A stretch of 64,000 nucleotides of DNA from Actinoplanes sp. L3-i22 (GCF_019704555.1 NZ_AP024745.1:3232501-3296500); one strand, 5' to 3'. Counted from the stretch's first letter, positions 25,127-34,291 are shown. Translations and numbers: made by a program. The notes: generated from the letters alone by a model not told the origin.

Positions 25127-26395
25127 ATGAGCGACGCCTTGATCGACAGTCTCACCGCGGCGGTGCTGGCCCGCCCCGACGACCTGACGTTGCGGCTGCA
25201 CCTGGCCGAGCTGCTGGTCGCGGCCGGGCGCGGGGCCGAGGCGATCGAGCACGCCGCCCAGGTGCTGAGCCGGGAGCCGGGCAACGCGGCCGCGCGGGGG
25301 CTGATGACGTCCGCACTGGCCCCGCCGTCGGCCGCCACCGCTCCCGAGCCGGTCGCCGAGGGCGCCGAGCCGGGCACGCCGGCTCCGGCGGCTCCGCCGG
25401 CGCCGGCCGGTGGCTTCGACTGGTCCGCGATGGAGCAGCAGTTCGGCGACGTCGTTCCGCCGCGCTTCGCCCGCGCCGGCGACGAGCCCGACCCGGTGAC
25501 CGGTCACGACGACCGGGCCTTCGACGTCGAGCGCTCGACCGTCACCCTCGCCGACGTCGGTGGCATGGCCGAGGTCAAGAAGCGGCTCGAGGTCTCCTTC
25601 CTCGGCCCGCTGCGCAACCCGAAGCTGCGCAGCCTGTTCGGCAAGAGCCTGCGCGGCGGCCTGCTGCTCTACGGCCCGCCCGGCTGTGGCAAGACGTTCC
25701 TGGCCCGCGCGGTCGCCGGCGAGATGGGCGCCGCGTTCATCTCGCTGTCCATCACCGACGTGCTGCAGATGTGGGTCGGCAGCTCGGAGCGGAACCTGCA
25801 CGACCTGTTCGAGTCGGCCCGCCGGCACGCGCCGTGCGTGCTGTTCCTCGACGAGATCGACGCGCTCGGCCACAAGCGCAGCCAGCTGCACTCGTCCTCG
25901 ATGCGGACCGTGGTCAACCAGCTGCTGACCGAGCTCGACGGGGTGCAGGGCGGCAACGAGGGCGTGTTCGTGCTCTCCGCGACGAACGCGCCGTGGGACG
26001 TGGACGACGCGCTGCGGCGGCCCGGGCGGCTCGACCGGACCGTCCTGGTGCTGCCTCCGGACGGCCCGGCGCGGGCCGCGATCATCGAGTTCCACCTGCG
26101 GGATCGGCCGGTCGCGGGCGTCGACCTGGACGCGGTCGCCGCGGTGACGGAGAACTACTCCGGTGCCGACCTGGCGCACCTCTGCGAGACCGCCGCGGAG
26201 TTCGCGATGCGCGACTCGATCGACACCGGCGAGATCCGCATGATCAATCAGGCGGACATGCTGGCCGCGGTCCGTGAGGTGCGGCCGTCCACCGACGCCT
26301 GGTTCACCACCGCTCGCAACGTCGCCATGTTCGCCAACCAGAGCGGCGAATACGACGACCTGGCCGCGTACCTCAAGAAGCGCAAGACTCGGTGA
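25127..26395 (+). CDS. AAA+ ATPase with N-terminal TPR-like segment
   Basis: A 422-residue protein. Residues 1-60 look like one or two TPR helices (AAVLARPDDLTLRLHLAELLVAAGRGAEAIEHAAQVLSREPGN), followed by a Pro/Ala linker and a Cdc48/FtsH-type AAA module: Walker A GPPGCGKT (183-190), pore-like MWVGSSERNLHDLF, Walker B VLFLDEID (238-245), LSATN sensor, and arginine-finger RRPGRLDR. A C-terminal helical lid is present. No protease or membrane segment. The next gene overlaps by 4 bp and also carries TPR-like helices, so the two products probably form a complex. Function unknown; a chaperone or remodelling role is inferred. Confidence 0.88.
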   Translation: MSDALIDSLTAAVLARPDDLTLRLHLAELLVAAGRGAEAIEHAAQVLSREPGNAAARGLMTSALAPPSAATAPEPVAEGAEPGTPAPAAPPAPAGGFDWSAMEQQFGDVVPPRFARAGDEPDPVTGHDDRAFDVERSTVTLADVGGMAEVKKRLEVSFLGPLRNPKLRSLFGKSLRGGLLLYGPPGCGKTFLARAVAGEMGAAFISLSITDVLQMWVGSSERNLHDLFESARRHAPCVLFLDEIDALGHKRSQLHSSSMRTVVNQLLTELDGVQGGNEGVFVLSATNAPWDVDDALRRPGRLDRTVLVLPPDGPARAAIIEFHLRDRPVAGVDLDAVAAVTENYSGADLAHLCETAAEFAMRDSIDTGEIRMINQADMLAAVREVRPSTDAWFTTARNVAMFANQSGEYDDLAAYLKKRKTR

Positions 26396-27408
26396 CGGCG
26401 GCGGCGCGCGCGCGACTGCTCGCCGAACTGAGACGTTTCGACCAAGCCGAGGCGGAGCTGCGCCTCGGGCTGCTCACCCGGCCGGGTGATCCGGACCTGC
26501 TCGCGCTGCTCGCCGCGGTGCTGCGGCTGAACGGGCGGCCCGCCGACGGCCTGGCCGCCGCGGAGGCCGCGATCGAGGCGGGGCCCGGATCGGCCGGTGC
26601 GCACGCGGAGCGTGCGGAGAATCTGATCGCCCTGTCCCGCGGTTCGGAAGCGATCCAGGCCGCGAGTGAGGCCGCCCGCCTGCGCCCCGCCGAGCCCGAG
26701 GTGCACCGGGTGCTGGCCCGGGCGCACGCCGCGAGCCGGGATTTCCGGCGGGCCCGCGGCGCGGCCCGGGAGGCCCTGGCGCTCGACGCGCGATCGGTGC
26801 CCAGCCTGCTGACCCTGGCCGAGGTGGAGCGCGTCTCCGGCCGCCGCCGGGCCGCCGCGCGGGCCACCCGGGCCGCGCTGGCGGAGGATCCGGAGAACCC
26901 CGGCGGCCGCTGGCTGATCGCCCTGCTCAACGCGGAGCGCCTGCACGTCGGCGAGGCCATGCGCGGCCTTCGCGAGCTGGCCGCCGACCATCCGGACCGG
27001 CTGCGCGCCGAGGCCCTCGCGTGGCCGATCCTCGGCGTGCTGGCCGGGTTGCAGCGCGGCCTCGCGGTCGGTGTGCCGCTGACCTTCGCGGTGCGCCTGG
27101 CGGCCCCCTGGTGGAGTCTCGCGGGCCTGTTCGCGCAGGCGATCGCCCTGGTCGTGGCGGTGGTCATGGTGTCCTTCACCGGCCGGGTGCTGCTGCCGGC
27201 CGGGCGCCTGCCCTGGCGGTGCCTGGCCCTGCTGCCGCGCGGCACGGTGATCACCGGGTTGGTTGCGGCGGGCGCCTCGGTCGCGCTGCTCGTCTGGTAC
27301 GGGGTGAGCACCCGGTTGCCGGCGCTCGTCCTAGCAGCCGTGGCTGTGCTGATCCTGTGCGTTTCCGGAGTATTTCGGGTGCGGGTTACATCACTAAATC
27401 CGGGCTAA
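26392..27408 (+). CDS. TPR-repeat membrane protein, partner of the AAA+ ATPase
   Basis: A 338-residue protein beginning at GTG 26392 inside the ATPase stop (GTGA). The first 210 residues are repeated helical pairs of TPR type (RFDQAEAELRLGLLTRPGDPDLLALLAAVLRLNGRPADGLAAAEAAIEAGPGSAGAHAERAENLIAL and so on). The last part holds four hydrophobic segments (about 235-330), so the TPR domain is anchored to the membrane. Translational coupling to the ATPase and the TPR-like N-terminus of that ATPase point to a membrane-tethered AAA machine. No characterised homologue comes to mind. Confidence 0.82.
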   Translation: MTAAARARLLAELRRFDQAEAELRLGLLTRPGDPDLLALLAAVLRLNGRPADGLAAAEAAIEAGPGSAGAHAERAENLIALSRGSEAIQAASEAARLRPAEPEVHRVLARAHAASRDFRRARGAAREALALDARSVPSLLTLAEVERVSGRRRAAARATRAALAEDPENPGGRWLIALLNAERLHVGEAMRGLRELAADHPDRLRAEALAWPILGVLAGLQRGLAVGVPLTFAVRLAAPWWSLAGLFAQAIALVVAVVMVSFTGRVLLPAGRLPWRCLALLPRGTVITGLVAAGASVALLVWYGVSTRLPALVLAAVAVLILCVSGVFRVRVTSLNPG

Positions 27409-27410
27409 AA

Positions 27411-27427
27411 CTTGCCCATGTGGCAAG
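27411..27427. other. Small inverted repeat downstream of the TPR gene
   Basis: CTTGCC-CATGT-GGCAAG, a perfect 6-5-6 inverted repeat just after the TPR gene stop and about 210 bp before the PAP2 gene. It may be a weak terminator or an operator. Confidence 0.35.
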
Positions 27428-27638
27428 ATCGCCGGATGCTGTGCGTCATGGTTCATTCAAGCTCCGCTTGACCGGCCGTCACCCCGCGGACATCGGGTTT
27501 CTGTTTCCGCAGGTGAGCGCCGGTGTTGCGACCCGTCACTAGAGTGGCGCCGGTGTCACGTGATGTGGCCATTTTTCGCTTTTTATAGTGCCGGCGAGCT
27601 TTCCTCCGCACGCCGTCCGGCTCATCGAGGAGCTTGCC

Positions 27639-28442
27639 GTGAGCGTCGCCGCCCCAACCGCTTCCACGCGGTCCCGCTGGATCTCCGCACTCCGTGAGCT
27701 CGGCCTGGTCGCGGTCATGTTCCTGGTCTACAAGATCGGCCGGGTGGCGGCGACCGGGCACGTCGGCGAGGCGTTCGACAACGCGACCAAGGTGTGGGAC
27801 CTGGAACGCTGGCTGCATCTGCCGGGCGAGCTGAGCGTCCAGCACCGGCTGATGTCGTGGCACTGGCTGGTCGAGGTGGCGAACAGCTACTACGCGTACG
27901 TGCACTTCCCGGCCACCGCGGCCTGCCTGATCTGGCTGTACCTGCACCGGCCCGCGCACTACCGCTGGACCCGCAACGTGCTCGCGCTGCTCACCGGGAC
28001 CGCGCTGCTGGTGCATTTCGGCTTCCCGCTGGCGCCGCCGCGGATGCTCACCGACACCGGGATGCTCGACCTGGGGCGCCTCTACGGGCCCGCGGTCTAC
28101 GGAGCGCCGGAGACCGATCAGCTCTCCAACCAGTACGCCGCGATGCCGTCGCTGCACGTCGGGTGGGCCGTGGTGATCGCCGTGGCGCTGATCGCCGCGA
28201 CGACGTCCCGGTGGCGTGGGCTGTGGCTGCTGCACCCGGTGATCACGCTGCTGGTGGTCGTCGCGACCGGCAACCACTACTGGCTGGACGCGGTCGCGGC
28301 GGTGGCGCTGCTCGCCGTCGCCTACGTGCTGATGCGCCCGCAGTACCCGGCCGCGCAGGTTGTGGTGGACGCGCCGGCGATCGAGTCGGTGCCGCTGCCC
28401 CGGCCGCGGATTCCGGTCGAGGAACCGGCCCTGCCGCGGTAG
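27639..28442 (+). CDS. PAP2-superfamily membrane phosphatase/inositolphosphotransferase-like
   Basis: About 267 residues from GTG 27639, chosen because GAGGAG lies 6 bases upstream; an upstream in-frame GTG at 27588 lacks this. Around six hydrophobic segments surround the PAP2 motifs: YKIGR (K-x-R region), PSLHVGWAV (PSxH) and GNHYWLDAVAA (the conserved His/Asp of the third motif). It resembles the Aur1/Ipt1-like branch that moves phospho-groups on membrane lipids. Actinobacterial members include enzymes of phosphatidylinositol mannoside and related lipid metabolism; the substrate is unknown here. Converges on the DUF4265 gene. Confidence 0.88.
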   Translation: MSVAAPTASTRSRWISALRELGLVAVMFLVYKIGRVAATGHVGEAFDNATKVWDLERWLHLPGELSVQHRLMSWHWLVEVANSYYAYVHFPATAACLIWLYLHRPAHYRWTRNVLALLTGTALLVHFGFPLAPPRMLTDTGMLDLGRLYGPAVYGAPETDQLSNQYAAMPSLHVGWAVVIAVALIAATTSRWRGLWLLHPVITLLVVVATGNHYWLDAVAAVALLAVAYVLMRPQYPAAQVVVDAPAIESVPLPRPRIPVEEPALPR

Positions 28443-28497
28443 GGCCACGGTTCGGGGCATCGCCCGTACCGTAAGCCGGGTTTTCGGGTTTGCCCGA

Positions 28498-28977
28498 TCA
28501 CCACCAGTTCAGCGGGTTGCCGTCGGTGTCGTAGACGTTGCCGTATTCCCAGTGGTGCCCGCGCGGGCCGGTCCAGTCGTCGATCGCCGCCTCCACCGCG
28601 TCGAACCCGGGCGCGGCCGGCACGGTGATCACGATGAAGCGACGGTCGGGGGGCAGCTCGACGATCCCGCCGAGCTCGTCGAAGGCGTCCCGCAGCGGCG
28701 CCAGATCATCCGGCGCCGGGGCCTCGTCGGGCACCACGAGCAGGCAGATGTTGCCGCCGCGCCGCACCACCTCGAAGCTGCCGCCCGCGTGCAGCCGGAT
28801 CTGATCACCGGCGGCGATCCCCTCCACGAACGCGGGCGTTCCGAGAACCATGTGCAGATCCGCCCCGAGAGTCCGGATCAGCACCGTTTCGTAGACAAGC
28901 TGGCCACTCGCCCCCAGCCCAGCGACCAGCCGGACCTGCGAGTGCTCCGCCAATTCCTCAACGGTCACGCCGGGCAT
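28498..28977 (-). CDS. DUF4265 domain-containing protein
   Basis: About 159 residues from ATG 28977; an ATG at 29028 has a better-placed AGGA and would add 17 residues. The body (VRLVAGLGASGQLVYETVLIRTLGADLHMVLGTPAFVEGIAAGDQIRL, then RFIVITVPAAPGFDAVEAAIDDW and a closing HHWEYGNVYD) matches DUF4265. Small cytosolic protein without signal or membrane segment. Role unknown. Confidence 0.78.
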   Translation of the reverse strand: MPGVTVEELAEHSQVRLVAGLGASGQLVYETVLIRTLGADLHMVLGTPAFVEGIAAGDQIRLHAGGSFEVVRRGGNICLLVVPDEAPAPDDLAPLRDAFDELGGIVELPPDRRFIVITVPAAPGFDAVEAAIDDWTGPRGHHWEYGNVYDTDGNPLNWW

Positions 28978-29178
28978 TCTGGGGCATTTTGGGCATCGGT
29001 CGCCCCGCAACGCGCCGAAGTCTCGCATATCGTTGCCATCCTGCGATCTTGGTGCGATGCCCGGCGGCCTGCTCCGGGGACCGCGCCGGCGGCGATGTTC
29101 AGTACCTGATTCCGGACCTTGATTCCGGCCGCCACCCGTCTCGCCCATGCGGCATTCCCCGGCTTTATCGCTACTGAT

Positions 29179-30282
29179 TCACCCGCGGCTCATCGCGTGT
29201 GCGACGGCGTTGCGGGCGGACAGGCCGAAATGACTGCCGGGGACCAGCAGGCCGGCGACCCGGTGGACGTGACGTTGTTTGGGGCCGGTCAATTTGCGGT
29301 GCTCCGACTCGTATCGACGCAGTGCGCCGGACAGGTCGCCCGGCGCCCCGGCGAGTGCTCCGGCCAGGGTGAACGCGCCGGCCATCGCCAACGTCGAGCC
29401 GTCGCCGAAAAGGGAGACGCAGGACGCCGCGTCGCCGAGCAGAACGATGCGGCCACGGGACCAGGAATCGACACGTACCCGGCTCACCGCGTCAAAATAA
29501 AGATCCTCAAAACCGTTCAAAAACCCAAGAATTTCCGGTACGCGCCAGCCGATCCCCTGATAGGCAGCCGTGATCACCTCTTTCTGCCGAGACGAATCGC
29601 CGCGTTCGAGATCGGTGACCGGCGGATGCCGGAAGATGAATGCCGCCCCGGCCTCGCCGCGCCCCGGATGCATGGCCAGCAGCCGGCCGGGAACGTTCAG
29701 CAGCACCACCTCGTCCGGCTCCTTCGGTGGCCCGCCGAAGGTCATGGTCGCCACGTAGAGCCCGAGGAATTCGCTGAACTCGTGCTCCGGCCCGAAAGCG
29801 ATCCGGCGCACCGCGGAGTGCAACCCGTCCGCCCCGACGACCAGATCGAACCGCCGCGGCGCGGCCCGCTCGAAGGTCACGTCCACCCCGGCCGGATCCG
29901 GCCGCAGCGCGGTGATCGTGTCGTCGACGATCAGCTCGGTGTCGTCCCGGGTGGCGGACCAGAGCACTCGGGCGAGGTCGCCGCGGAGCACCTCGACCTC
30001 ACCGTCGCGGGCCGGCATCGGGATGCGGGCGACGGATCGCCCGGCCGCGTCGAGGATGCGGACCGCCCGGGCGTGGGTGGCGACCGCGCGCAGGTCGCCG
30101 AGCACGCCCATCCGCTCGGCCACCGGCAGGGCCGGGCCGCGCACGTCGACCGGATTGCCGCTGGATCGCAGGTCGCCGGCCCGCTCGACGATCGTGGTCT
30201 GCCAGCCGTCCCGGGCCAGCCAGTAGGCGAGGGTGACGCCGGCGATGCCGGCTCCGGAGATGAGTGCGGTGCGCTGGGTCAT
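29179..30282 (-). CDS. FAD-dependent monooxygenase (TetX/PHBH-like)
   Basis: A 367-residue class A flavoprotein monooxygenase. It has the Rossmann GAGIAGVTLAYWLARDGW motif near residue 10, the DG segment VVGADGLHSAVRR (about 155), and the second FAD motif GRIVLLGDAASCVSLFGDGSTLAMAGAFTLAGAL (about 285-318). The substrate domain is like that of TetX-type hydroxylases. A TetR gene is divergent with 74 bp between starts, so the enzyme is probably induced by its substrate, perhaps an aromatic compound or antibiotic. Substrate not determinable. Confidence 0.9.
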   Translation of the reverse strand: MTQRTALISGAGIAGVTLAYWLARDGWQTTIVERAGDLRSSGNPVDVRGPALPVAERMGVLGDLRAVATHARAVRILDAAGRSVARIPMPARDGEVEVLRGDLARVLWSATRDDTELIVDDTITALRPDPAGVDVTFERAAPRRFDLVVGADGLHSAVRRIAFGPEHEFSEFLGLYVATMTFGGPPKEPDEVVLLNVPGRLLAMHPGRGEAGAAFIFRHPPVTDLERGDSSRQKEVITAAYQGIGWRVPEILGFLNGFEDLYFDAVSRVRVDSWSRGRIVLLGDAASCVSLFGDGSTLAMAGAFTLAGALAGAPGDLSGALRRYESEHRKLTGPKQRHVHRVAGLLVPGSHFGLSARNAVAHAMSRG

Positions 30283-30356
30283 GTACCCAGAAAACCGCAG
30301 TCAGTGCGGAATTGCAACGAGTGCTGATTTGCAGTTGGTGCGCTAAGGTGCGGAAC

Positions 30357-30968
30357 GTGTCTCTCCGCGACCGCAAGCGCATCCGAACCCGGCAGGCCCT
30401 GGTCGCCGCAGCGCTCGAGCTGTTCGAGTCGCGCGGCTACGACGAGACGACCATCGCGGAGGTCGCGGCCGCCGCGGAGATCGGGACCAGGACGTTCTTC
30501 AGCTACTTCCCGAGCAAGGAGGACCTGCTCTTCCCGGAGGCCGACGTCCGGGTGCAGGCGGCGATCGACGCCATCGCCGGTCGCGGGCCGGCGGACGGTC
30601 CCGCCGAGGTCCTGCTGCGGGCGTTGCGGCAGGTGGGTGCGGAGAGCGACGACCTGTCCGGCCGGATGTCCGCGTTGCGGCTACGCCTGGTCCGGACGGT
30701 CCCGGCGGTCCAGGGCCGTGGCCTGCAGCTGCAGATGGACGCCCAGCGTCAGATCGCCCGCCACCTGGCTGAGGCCTTCCCCGACCGGATCGACGAGGTG
30801 GGTGCTGGGGCGCTCACCGGCGCTTTCCTGGGCGCTGTGACCGGCGCGCTCCAGGTCCTCCTGGAGAACGCGGACAGGTCGATCGACCCGGCCGCCGTGC
30901 AGCAGGCCATGCAGGTAGCCGTGAAAGTCGCCCTGGCCCCCTGGTTCCAACCGCCAACAGCCACCTAG
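30357..30968 (+). CDS. TetR-family regulator beside the FAD monooxygenase
   Basis: About 203 residues from GTG 30357 (VSLRDRKRIRTRQALVAAALELFESRGYDETTIAEVAAAAEIGTRTFFSYFPSKEDLLF), with AAGG at the right distance; frames extending to 30264 enter the divergent promoter. N-terminal helix-turn-helix followed by a helical effector domain of the type often seen with RxxIRxxT-starting TetR members. It probably controls the monooxygenase and itself. Confidence 0.9.
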   Translation: MSLRDRKRIRTRQALVAAALELFESRGYDETTIAEVAAAAEIGTRTFFSYFPSKEDLLFPEADVRVQAAIDAIAGRGPADGPAEVLLRALRQVGAESDDLSGRMSALRLRLVRTVPAVQGRGLQLQMDAQRQIARHLAEAFPDRIDEVGAGALTGAFLGAVTGALQVLLENADRSIDPAAVQQAMQVAVKVALAPWFQPPTAT

Positions 30969-31343
30969 CTCTCCCCTGCCCGCGCCGGTCCTGCCCGCGC
31001 CGCGCCGGTCCTGGCCGCGCCCGCCGGTCCTGCCCGCGCCGCGCCGGTCGGGGCGCGCCCGTCCTGGCCGTGCCGGTCCTGGCCGCGCCGCGCCGGCCCG
31101 ACCCGCGGCAGCCCGACCCGCGGCAGCCCGACCCGCGGCAGCCCCGACCCGTGCCCCTGCCCGCGCCGACCCGGCCCGGCCTGTGAGCCGTGCCCGCGCC
31201 GGCCTGGCCCGGCACGGCCCGCCGTCTTGCCCTGCCCGCGCCGCCGGGTGGGCTGCCGCCGGCTTGTGGGCCGGCCCGCGCCGACGCTCGGCCCTGTTCG
31301 CATCCGGGCTCGCCGTGCTCGTGCCCGCCGCGTCCGCGCCCGG
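30969..31343. repeat. 375-bp gap of GC-rich short repeats
   Basis: Between the ends of tetR and gntR. It is built from variants of CCGCGCCGGTCCTG and three exact copies of the 15-mer GCCCGACCCGCGGCA (about 31096-31140). Open frames here give only Arg/Ala/Gly/Pro text. No gene supported. Confidence 0.7.
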
Positions 31344-32072
31344 TCAGGTGGTGGCGCGGCTCCATTGGACGGAGAGGCCGCCGGCCGCCCGCTCGGTCCG
31401 GATCTCGATCGCCGAACCGAGCATCGTGGCGCGGTCCGCCACCAGCGCCGACCCGTCCAGCGCGTAGGTCACCCGCTCGGAGAGCAGCACCGGCTCGCCC
31501 GGCGGCCGCCGCAGCAAGCCCGCCACCGGCTCCTCGAGCAGGCCCGGCCGGACCACCTCGGAAGCCCGGTGCACCAGATGACCATGGTCGATCAACGCCG
31601 CGTACAGCGACGTGTCGCTCAGATCCGCTGACACCAGCCCGGTGCCACGCACCCACGACGTCTGGTGCACGGCCGGCCGGCCGGCGACGAGTCGCAGTCG
31701 TTCCAGCCGCAGCGCCTGATCGTCGCCGATCAGCGCGGCCGCCCAGTCCGACGGCGGGCCGACCGCCTGGTCGAGGATCTCCGTGGTGACGGTCTGCCCC
31801 TGATCGCGTAGGTCCTCCGCGAACCCGTGCAGCGACGTGAGCTGATACTTCGCGCGCGGGAACACGAACGTTCCCCGGCCGGGCTCCTGTGACAGCAGGC
31901 CCTCGTCCTCCAACTGCTTGAGGGCCTGCCGAAGCGTCGCCAGCGTCACCCCGTACCGCGTGCTGAGCTCCTTCTGCGGAGGCAGCGCTGTCCCGGGCGG
32001 CAGCTCGCCGTCCTTGATCTTGGTGGTCAGGTCATCAGCGATCACCTGGTACTTCGGCGTGCGCGCGGGCAA
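31344..32072 (-). CDS. GntR/HutC-family regulator, probably of trpBA
   Basis: About 242 residues from TTG 32072, chosen because AGGAG lies 7 bases before it and the protein then begins [19 protein letters not shown], the usual HutC-type N-terminus. Winged helix: GTALPPQKELSTRYGVTLATLRQALKQLEDEGLLSQEPGRGTFVF; C-terminal UbiC-like effector domain (LRLERLRLVAGRPAVHQTSWV ... LLSERVTYALDGSALVADRATM). The start lies 38 bp inside the trpA 3' end, so the gene is translationally linked to trpB-trpA. GntR-like palindromes precede trpB. The effector is unknown. Confidence 0.87.
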   Translation of the reverse strand: MPARTPKYQVIADDLTTKIKDGELPPGTALPPQKELSTRYGVTLATLRQALKQLEDEGLLSQEPGRGTFVFPRAKYQLTSLHGFAEDLRDQGQTVTTEILDQAVGPPSDWAAALIGDDQALRLERLRLVAGRPAVHQTSWVRGTGLVSADLSDTSLYAALIDHGHLVHRASEVVRPGLLEEPVAGLLRRPPGEPVLLSERVTYALDGSALVADRATMLGSAIEIRTERAAGGLSVQWSRATT

Positions 32073-33024
32073 CGGGCATCTCCTGGTCGACCTGGTCGAG
32101 AGCGGCGCGGAAAGCGGCGACCTCGGCTCGCAGGTCATCGGGTGACGCACCGTCCAGAACCCTACGCATCAGAGCGGCGCCGATCACCACCCCGTCCCCG
32201 GCCCGGGCGGCCGTCGCGGCCTGCGCGGGAGTGGAGATGCCGAACCCGATCAGCACGGGCAGGCCGGTGACCGCCTTGATCCGGCGAGCGAGCGGCGCCG
32301 CGCTCGCGGCCAGGGAATCCCGCTCACCGGTGGTGTCCATGACGCTCACCGCATAAACAAAACCGCGACTGTGGCGCCCGATCTCGGCCAGTCGCTCGGG
32401 CGGGGTGACCGGCGCGGCCAGCAGGACCAGCTCGATACCGGCGGCCGCGGCGGCCGCCTCCAGCCGGCCGGCCTCGTCGATCGGCACGTCCGGCACGATC
32501 AGCCCGCTGATCCCGGCATCGGCGAGCCGCCGGCAGAACACCTCCGGCCCACCCCCGGCCCCACCCGAAACCGCGCCCGCCGCTGATCGACCACCAAGCG
32601 CGCCTCTGGCTGGCTGGCCGCCAACCGTGCCCGCTGCTGGCTGGCCGCTCGGCGCGCCCGCCGCTTGCTGGCCGCTAAGCGCGGCCGGCGCAGGCTGGCC
32701 GCCGAACGATTCGTCCCGTGGCGCGGCCGGTGCAGCTGCGGCCGGGGTCGTGTCGCGGAAGACCAGGTTGGCGTAGGTCATCGCGATCAGCGGGATGTGG
32801 ATGCGATCTCGGGCCGCGGCCAGGTCGGCCAGGATGGACCCGACCGTGACGCCGCGCCGCAGCGCCTGATCGGACGCCTGTTGGATGGTCGCGCCGTCCA
32901 GCATCGGATCGGAGAACGGCAGCCCGATCTCCACCGCGTCGGCGCCGGCCTCCTGGAAGGCCAGCAGGTAGTCGATCCAGTCCGGCGTGATGCCGCCGGT
33001 CAGATAGGGATTCAGCCGCTTCAT
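32035..33024 (-). CDS. trpA: Tryptophan synthase alpha chain with a ~69-residue repeat insertion
   Basis: A 329-residue TrpA, longer than the usual 260-270. Catalytic acids are in place: E32 in [10 protein letters not shown] and D43 in MLDG. Later blocks [26 protein letters not shown] and [13 protein letters not shown] are normal. Between TYANLVFR (to residue 90) and [12 protein letters not shown] (from 160) there is a low-complexity insertion, of which residues 108-152 are five 9-residue repeats ([18 protein letters not shown] and so on). It falls in the loop after barrel strand 4. The start overlaps the trpB stop by 4 bp (ATGA). It should cleave indole-glycerol phosphate to indole for TrpB. 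Confidence 0.93.
   Translation of the reverse strand: MKRLNPYLTGGITPDWIDYLLAFQEAGADAVEIGLPFSDPMLDGATIQQASDQALRRGVTVGSILADLAAARDRIHIPLIAMTYANLVFRDTTPAAAAPAAPRDESFGGQPAPAALSGQQAAGAPSGQPAAGTVGGQPARGALGGRSAAGAVSGGAGGGPEVFCRRLADAGISGLIVPDVPIDEAGRLEAAAAAAGIELVLLAAPVTPPERLAEIGRHSRGFVYAVSVMDTTGERDSLAASAAPLARRIKAVTGLPVLIGFGISTPAQAATAARAGDGVVIGAALMRRVLDGASPDDLRAEVAAFRAALDQVDQEMPVARAHAEVPGDR
32569..32703. repeat. 27-bp tandem repeat inside trpA
   Basis: Five degenerate 27-bp units encoding 9-residue peptides, in frame. They form most of the extra loop in TrpA. Confidence 0.85.
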
Positions 33025-34205
33025 CGGGCCACCCCCGCCAGCGTCGCCATGTCCTTGTCACCACGGCCGGAGAGCGTCAGCAGCACGGTCGAGCCGGTCG
33101 GCAGGTCGGGCGTGCCGGCCGCGCGGAGGACCCAGGCCACCGCGTGCGCGGACTCCAGCGCACAGATGATCCCCTCGCTGCGGGCCAGCCGGCGCACCGC
33201 GGTGAGGACCTCCTCGTCGGTGACCGTGCGATATTCCGCGCGACCGATTGCTCCCAGGTGCGCATGCTCCGGGCCGATGCCGGGATAGTCCAGCCCGGCG
33301 GCGATCGACTCGGCCTCCAGCACCTGGCCGTCGGTGTCCTGCAGGACCATCGACCGGTAACCGTGCACCACGCCGGGTGCGCCGTTGGTCATCGCGGCAC
33401 CGCCGGCCGCCTCGACCCCGATCAGACGGGCCGTCGTGTCGGCGAACCCGGCGAACGTGCCGGCCGCGTTCGACCCGCCGCCCACGCATGCCACTACCAC
33501 GTCAGGCACGGCCGGGACCTGGGCGCGGGCTTCCTCGCCGATCACCCGCTGCAGCTCCCGGACCAGCCACGGATAGGGGTGTGGCCCGCCGACCGAGCCG
33601 AGGCAGAAGTGCGCCTCGTCGACGGCGCCGACCCAGGCGCGCATCGCCTCGTTCGTCGCGTCCTTCAACGTGCGGCTGCCGCTGGTCACCGGGATCACCT
33701 CGGCGCCGAGCAGCTCCATCCGGAAGACGTTGAGCTCCTGCCGCGCGATGTCACGCTCGCCCATGTAGACGGTGGCCCGCATGCCGAACAGGGCGGCCGC
33801 GGTGGCGGTGGCGACGCCGTGCTGACCGGCGCCGGTCTCGGCGATCAGGCGCGCCTTGCCCATCCGTCGGGCGAGCAGCGCCTGGCCGAGCACATTGTTG
33901 ATTTTGTGGGACCCGGTGTGCGCCAGATCCTCCCGCTTGAGCAGCAGGGTCACGCCGAGCTGGGCGGAGAGGTTGAGCGCCGGGGTAAGAGCGGTGGGCC
34001 GGCCCGCGAACTCGGTGCGGAGCCGGGCGAGCTGCTCGTGGAAGGCCGGGTCTGCCCACGCGTCCCGGAACGCCGCCTCCAGGGCGGCACACGCCGGAAC
34101 CAGGGACTCGGGCACATAGCGCCCGCCGAACTCGCCGAACCGGCCGGCCGAGGTCGGCGGGCTCATGGCGGATGGTGCTGCTCCGGACTGCGTCGGTGCT
34201 GACAT
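33021..34205 (-). CDS. trpB: Tryptophan synthase beta chain
   Basis: About 394 residues from ATG 34205, supported by GGAG 6 bases upstream (a TTG at 34217 is less likely). PLP lysine in [22 protein letters not shown] at the N-terminus; the [20 protein letters not shown] and [12 protein letters not shown] blocks; C-terminal [14 protein letters not shown]. This is the TrpB1 type, which joins indole and serine to tryptophan in complex with TrpA. No trpE, trpD or trpC is adjacent: the operon is trpB-trpA-gntR only, under a large inverted-repeat operator. It may be a specialised copy beside a full trp operon elsewhere. Confidence 0.96.
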   Translation of the reverse strand: MSAPTQSGAAPSAMSPPTSAGRFGEFGGRYVPESLVPACAALEAAFRDAWADPAFHEQLARLRTEFAGRPTALTPALNLSAQLGVTLLLKREDLAHTGSHKINNVLGQALLARRMGKARLIAETGAGQHGVATATAAALFGMRATVYMGERDIARQELNVFRMELLGAEVIPVTSGSRTLKDATNEAMRAWVGAVDEAHFCLGSVGGPHPYPWLVRELQRVIGEEARAQVPAVPDVVVACVGGGSNAAGTFAGFADTTARLIGVEAAGGAAMTNGAPGVVHGYRSMVLQDTDGQVLEAESIAAGLDYPGIGPEHAHLGAIGRAEYRTVTDEEVLTAVRRLARSEGIICALESAHAVAWVLRAAGTPDLPTGSTVLLTLSGRGDKDMATLAGVAR

Positions 34206-34218
34206 CTGCGGCTCCAAA

Positions 34219-34277
34219 AAGTTATAGAACTCTGCCGACCCATCATGGCATGCTTGGGCGGCAGAGTTCTAGAACTA
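34219..34277. promoter_or_regulatory. Paired GntR-like palindromes in an 18-bp-arm inverted repeat before trpB
   Basis: AGTTCTAGAACT (34265-34276) is a perfect 12-bp palindrome; AGTTATAGAACT (34220-34231) is the same with one base change. Each is flanked by CTGCC/GGCAG so that 34219-34236 and 34260-34277 form an inverted repeat with 16 of 18 bases paired. Likely bound by the GntR/HutC protein encoded at the end of the operon; a hairpin in the leader is an alternative. Confidence 0.65.
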
Positions 34278-34291
34278 TTTCGGATCGGAGG

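Noticed and set aside
28443..28497. Terminator between PAP2 and DUF4265 genes
   Set aside because: Only very short pairing is visible; not enough to call.
30300..30350. Clear TetR operator between FAD monooxygenase and tetR
   Set aside because: TTGCA and AGTGC pieces repeat here but I could not assemble a convincing palindrome.
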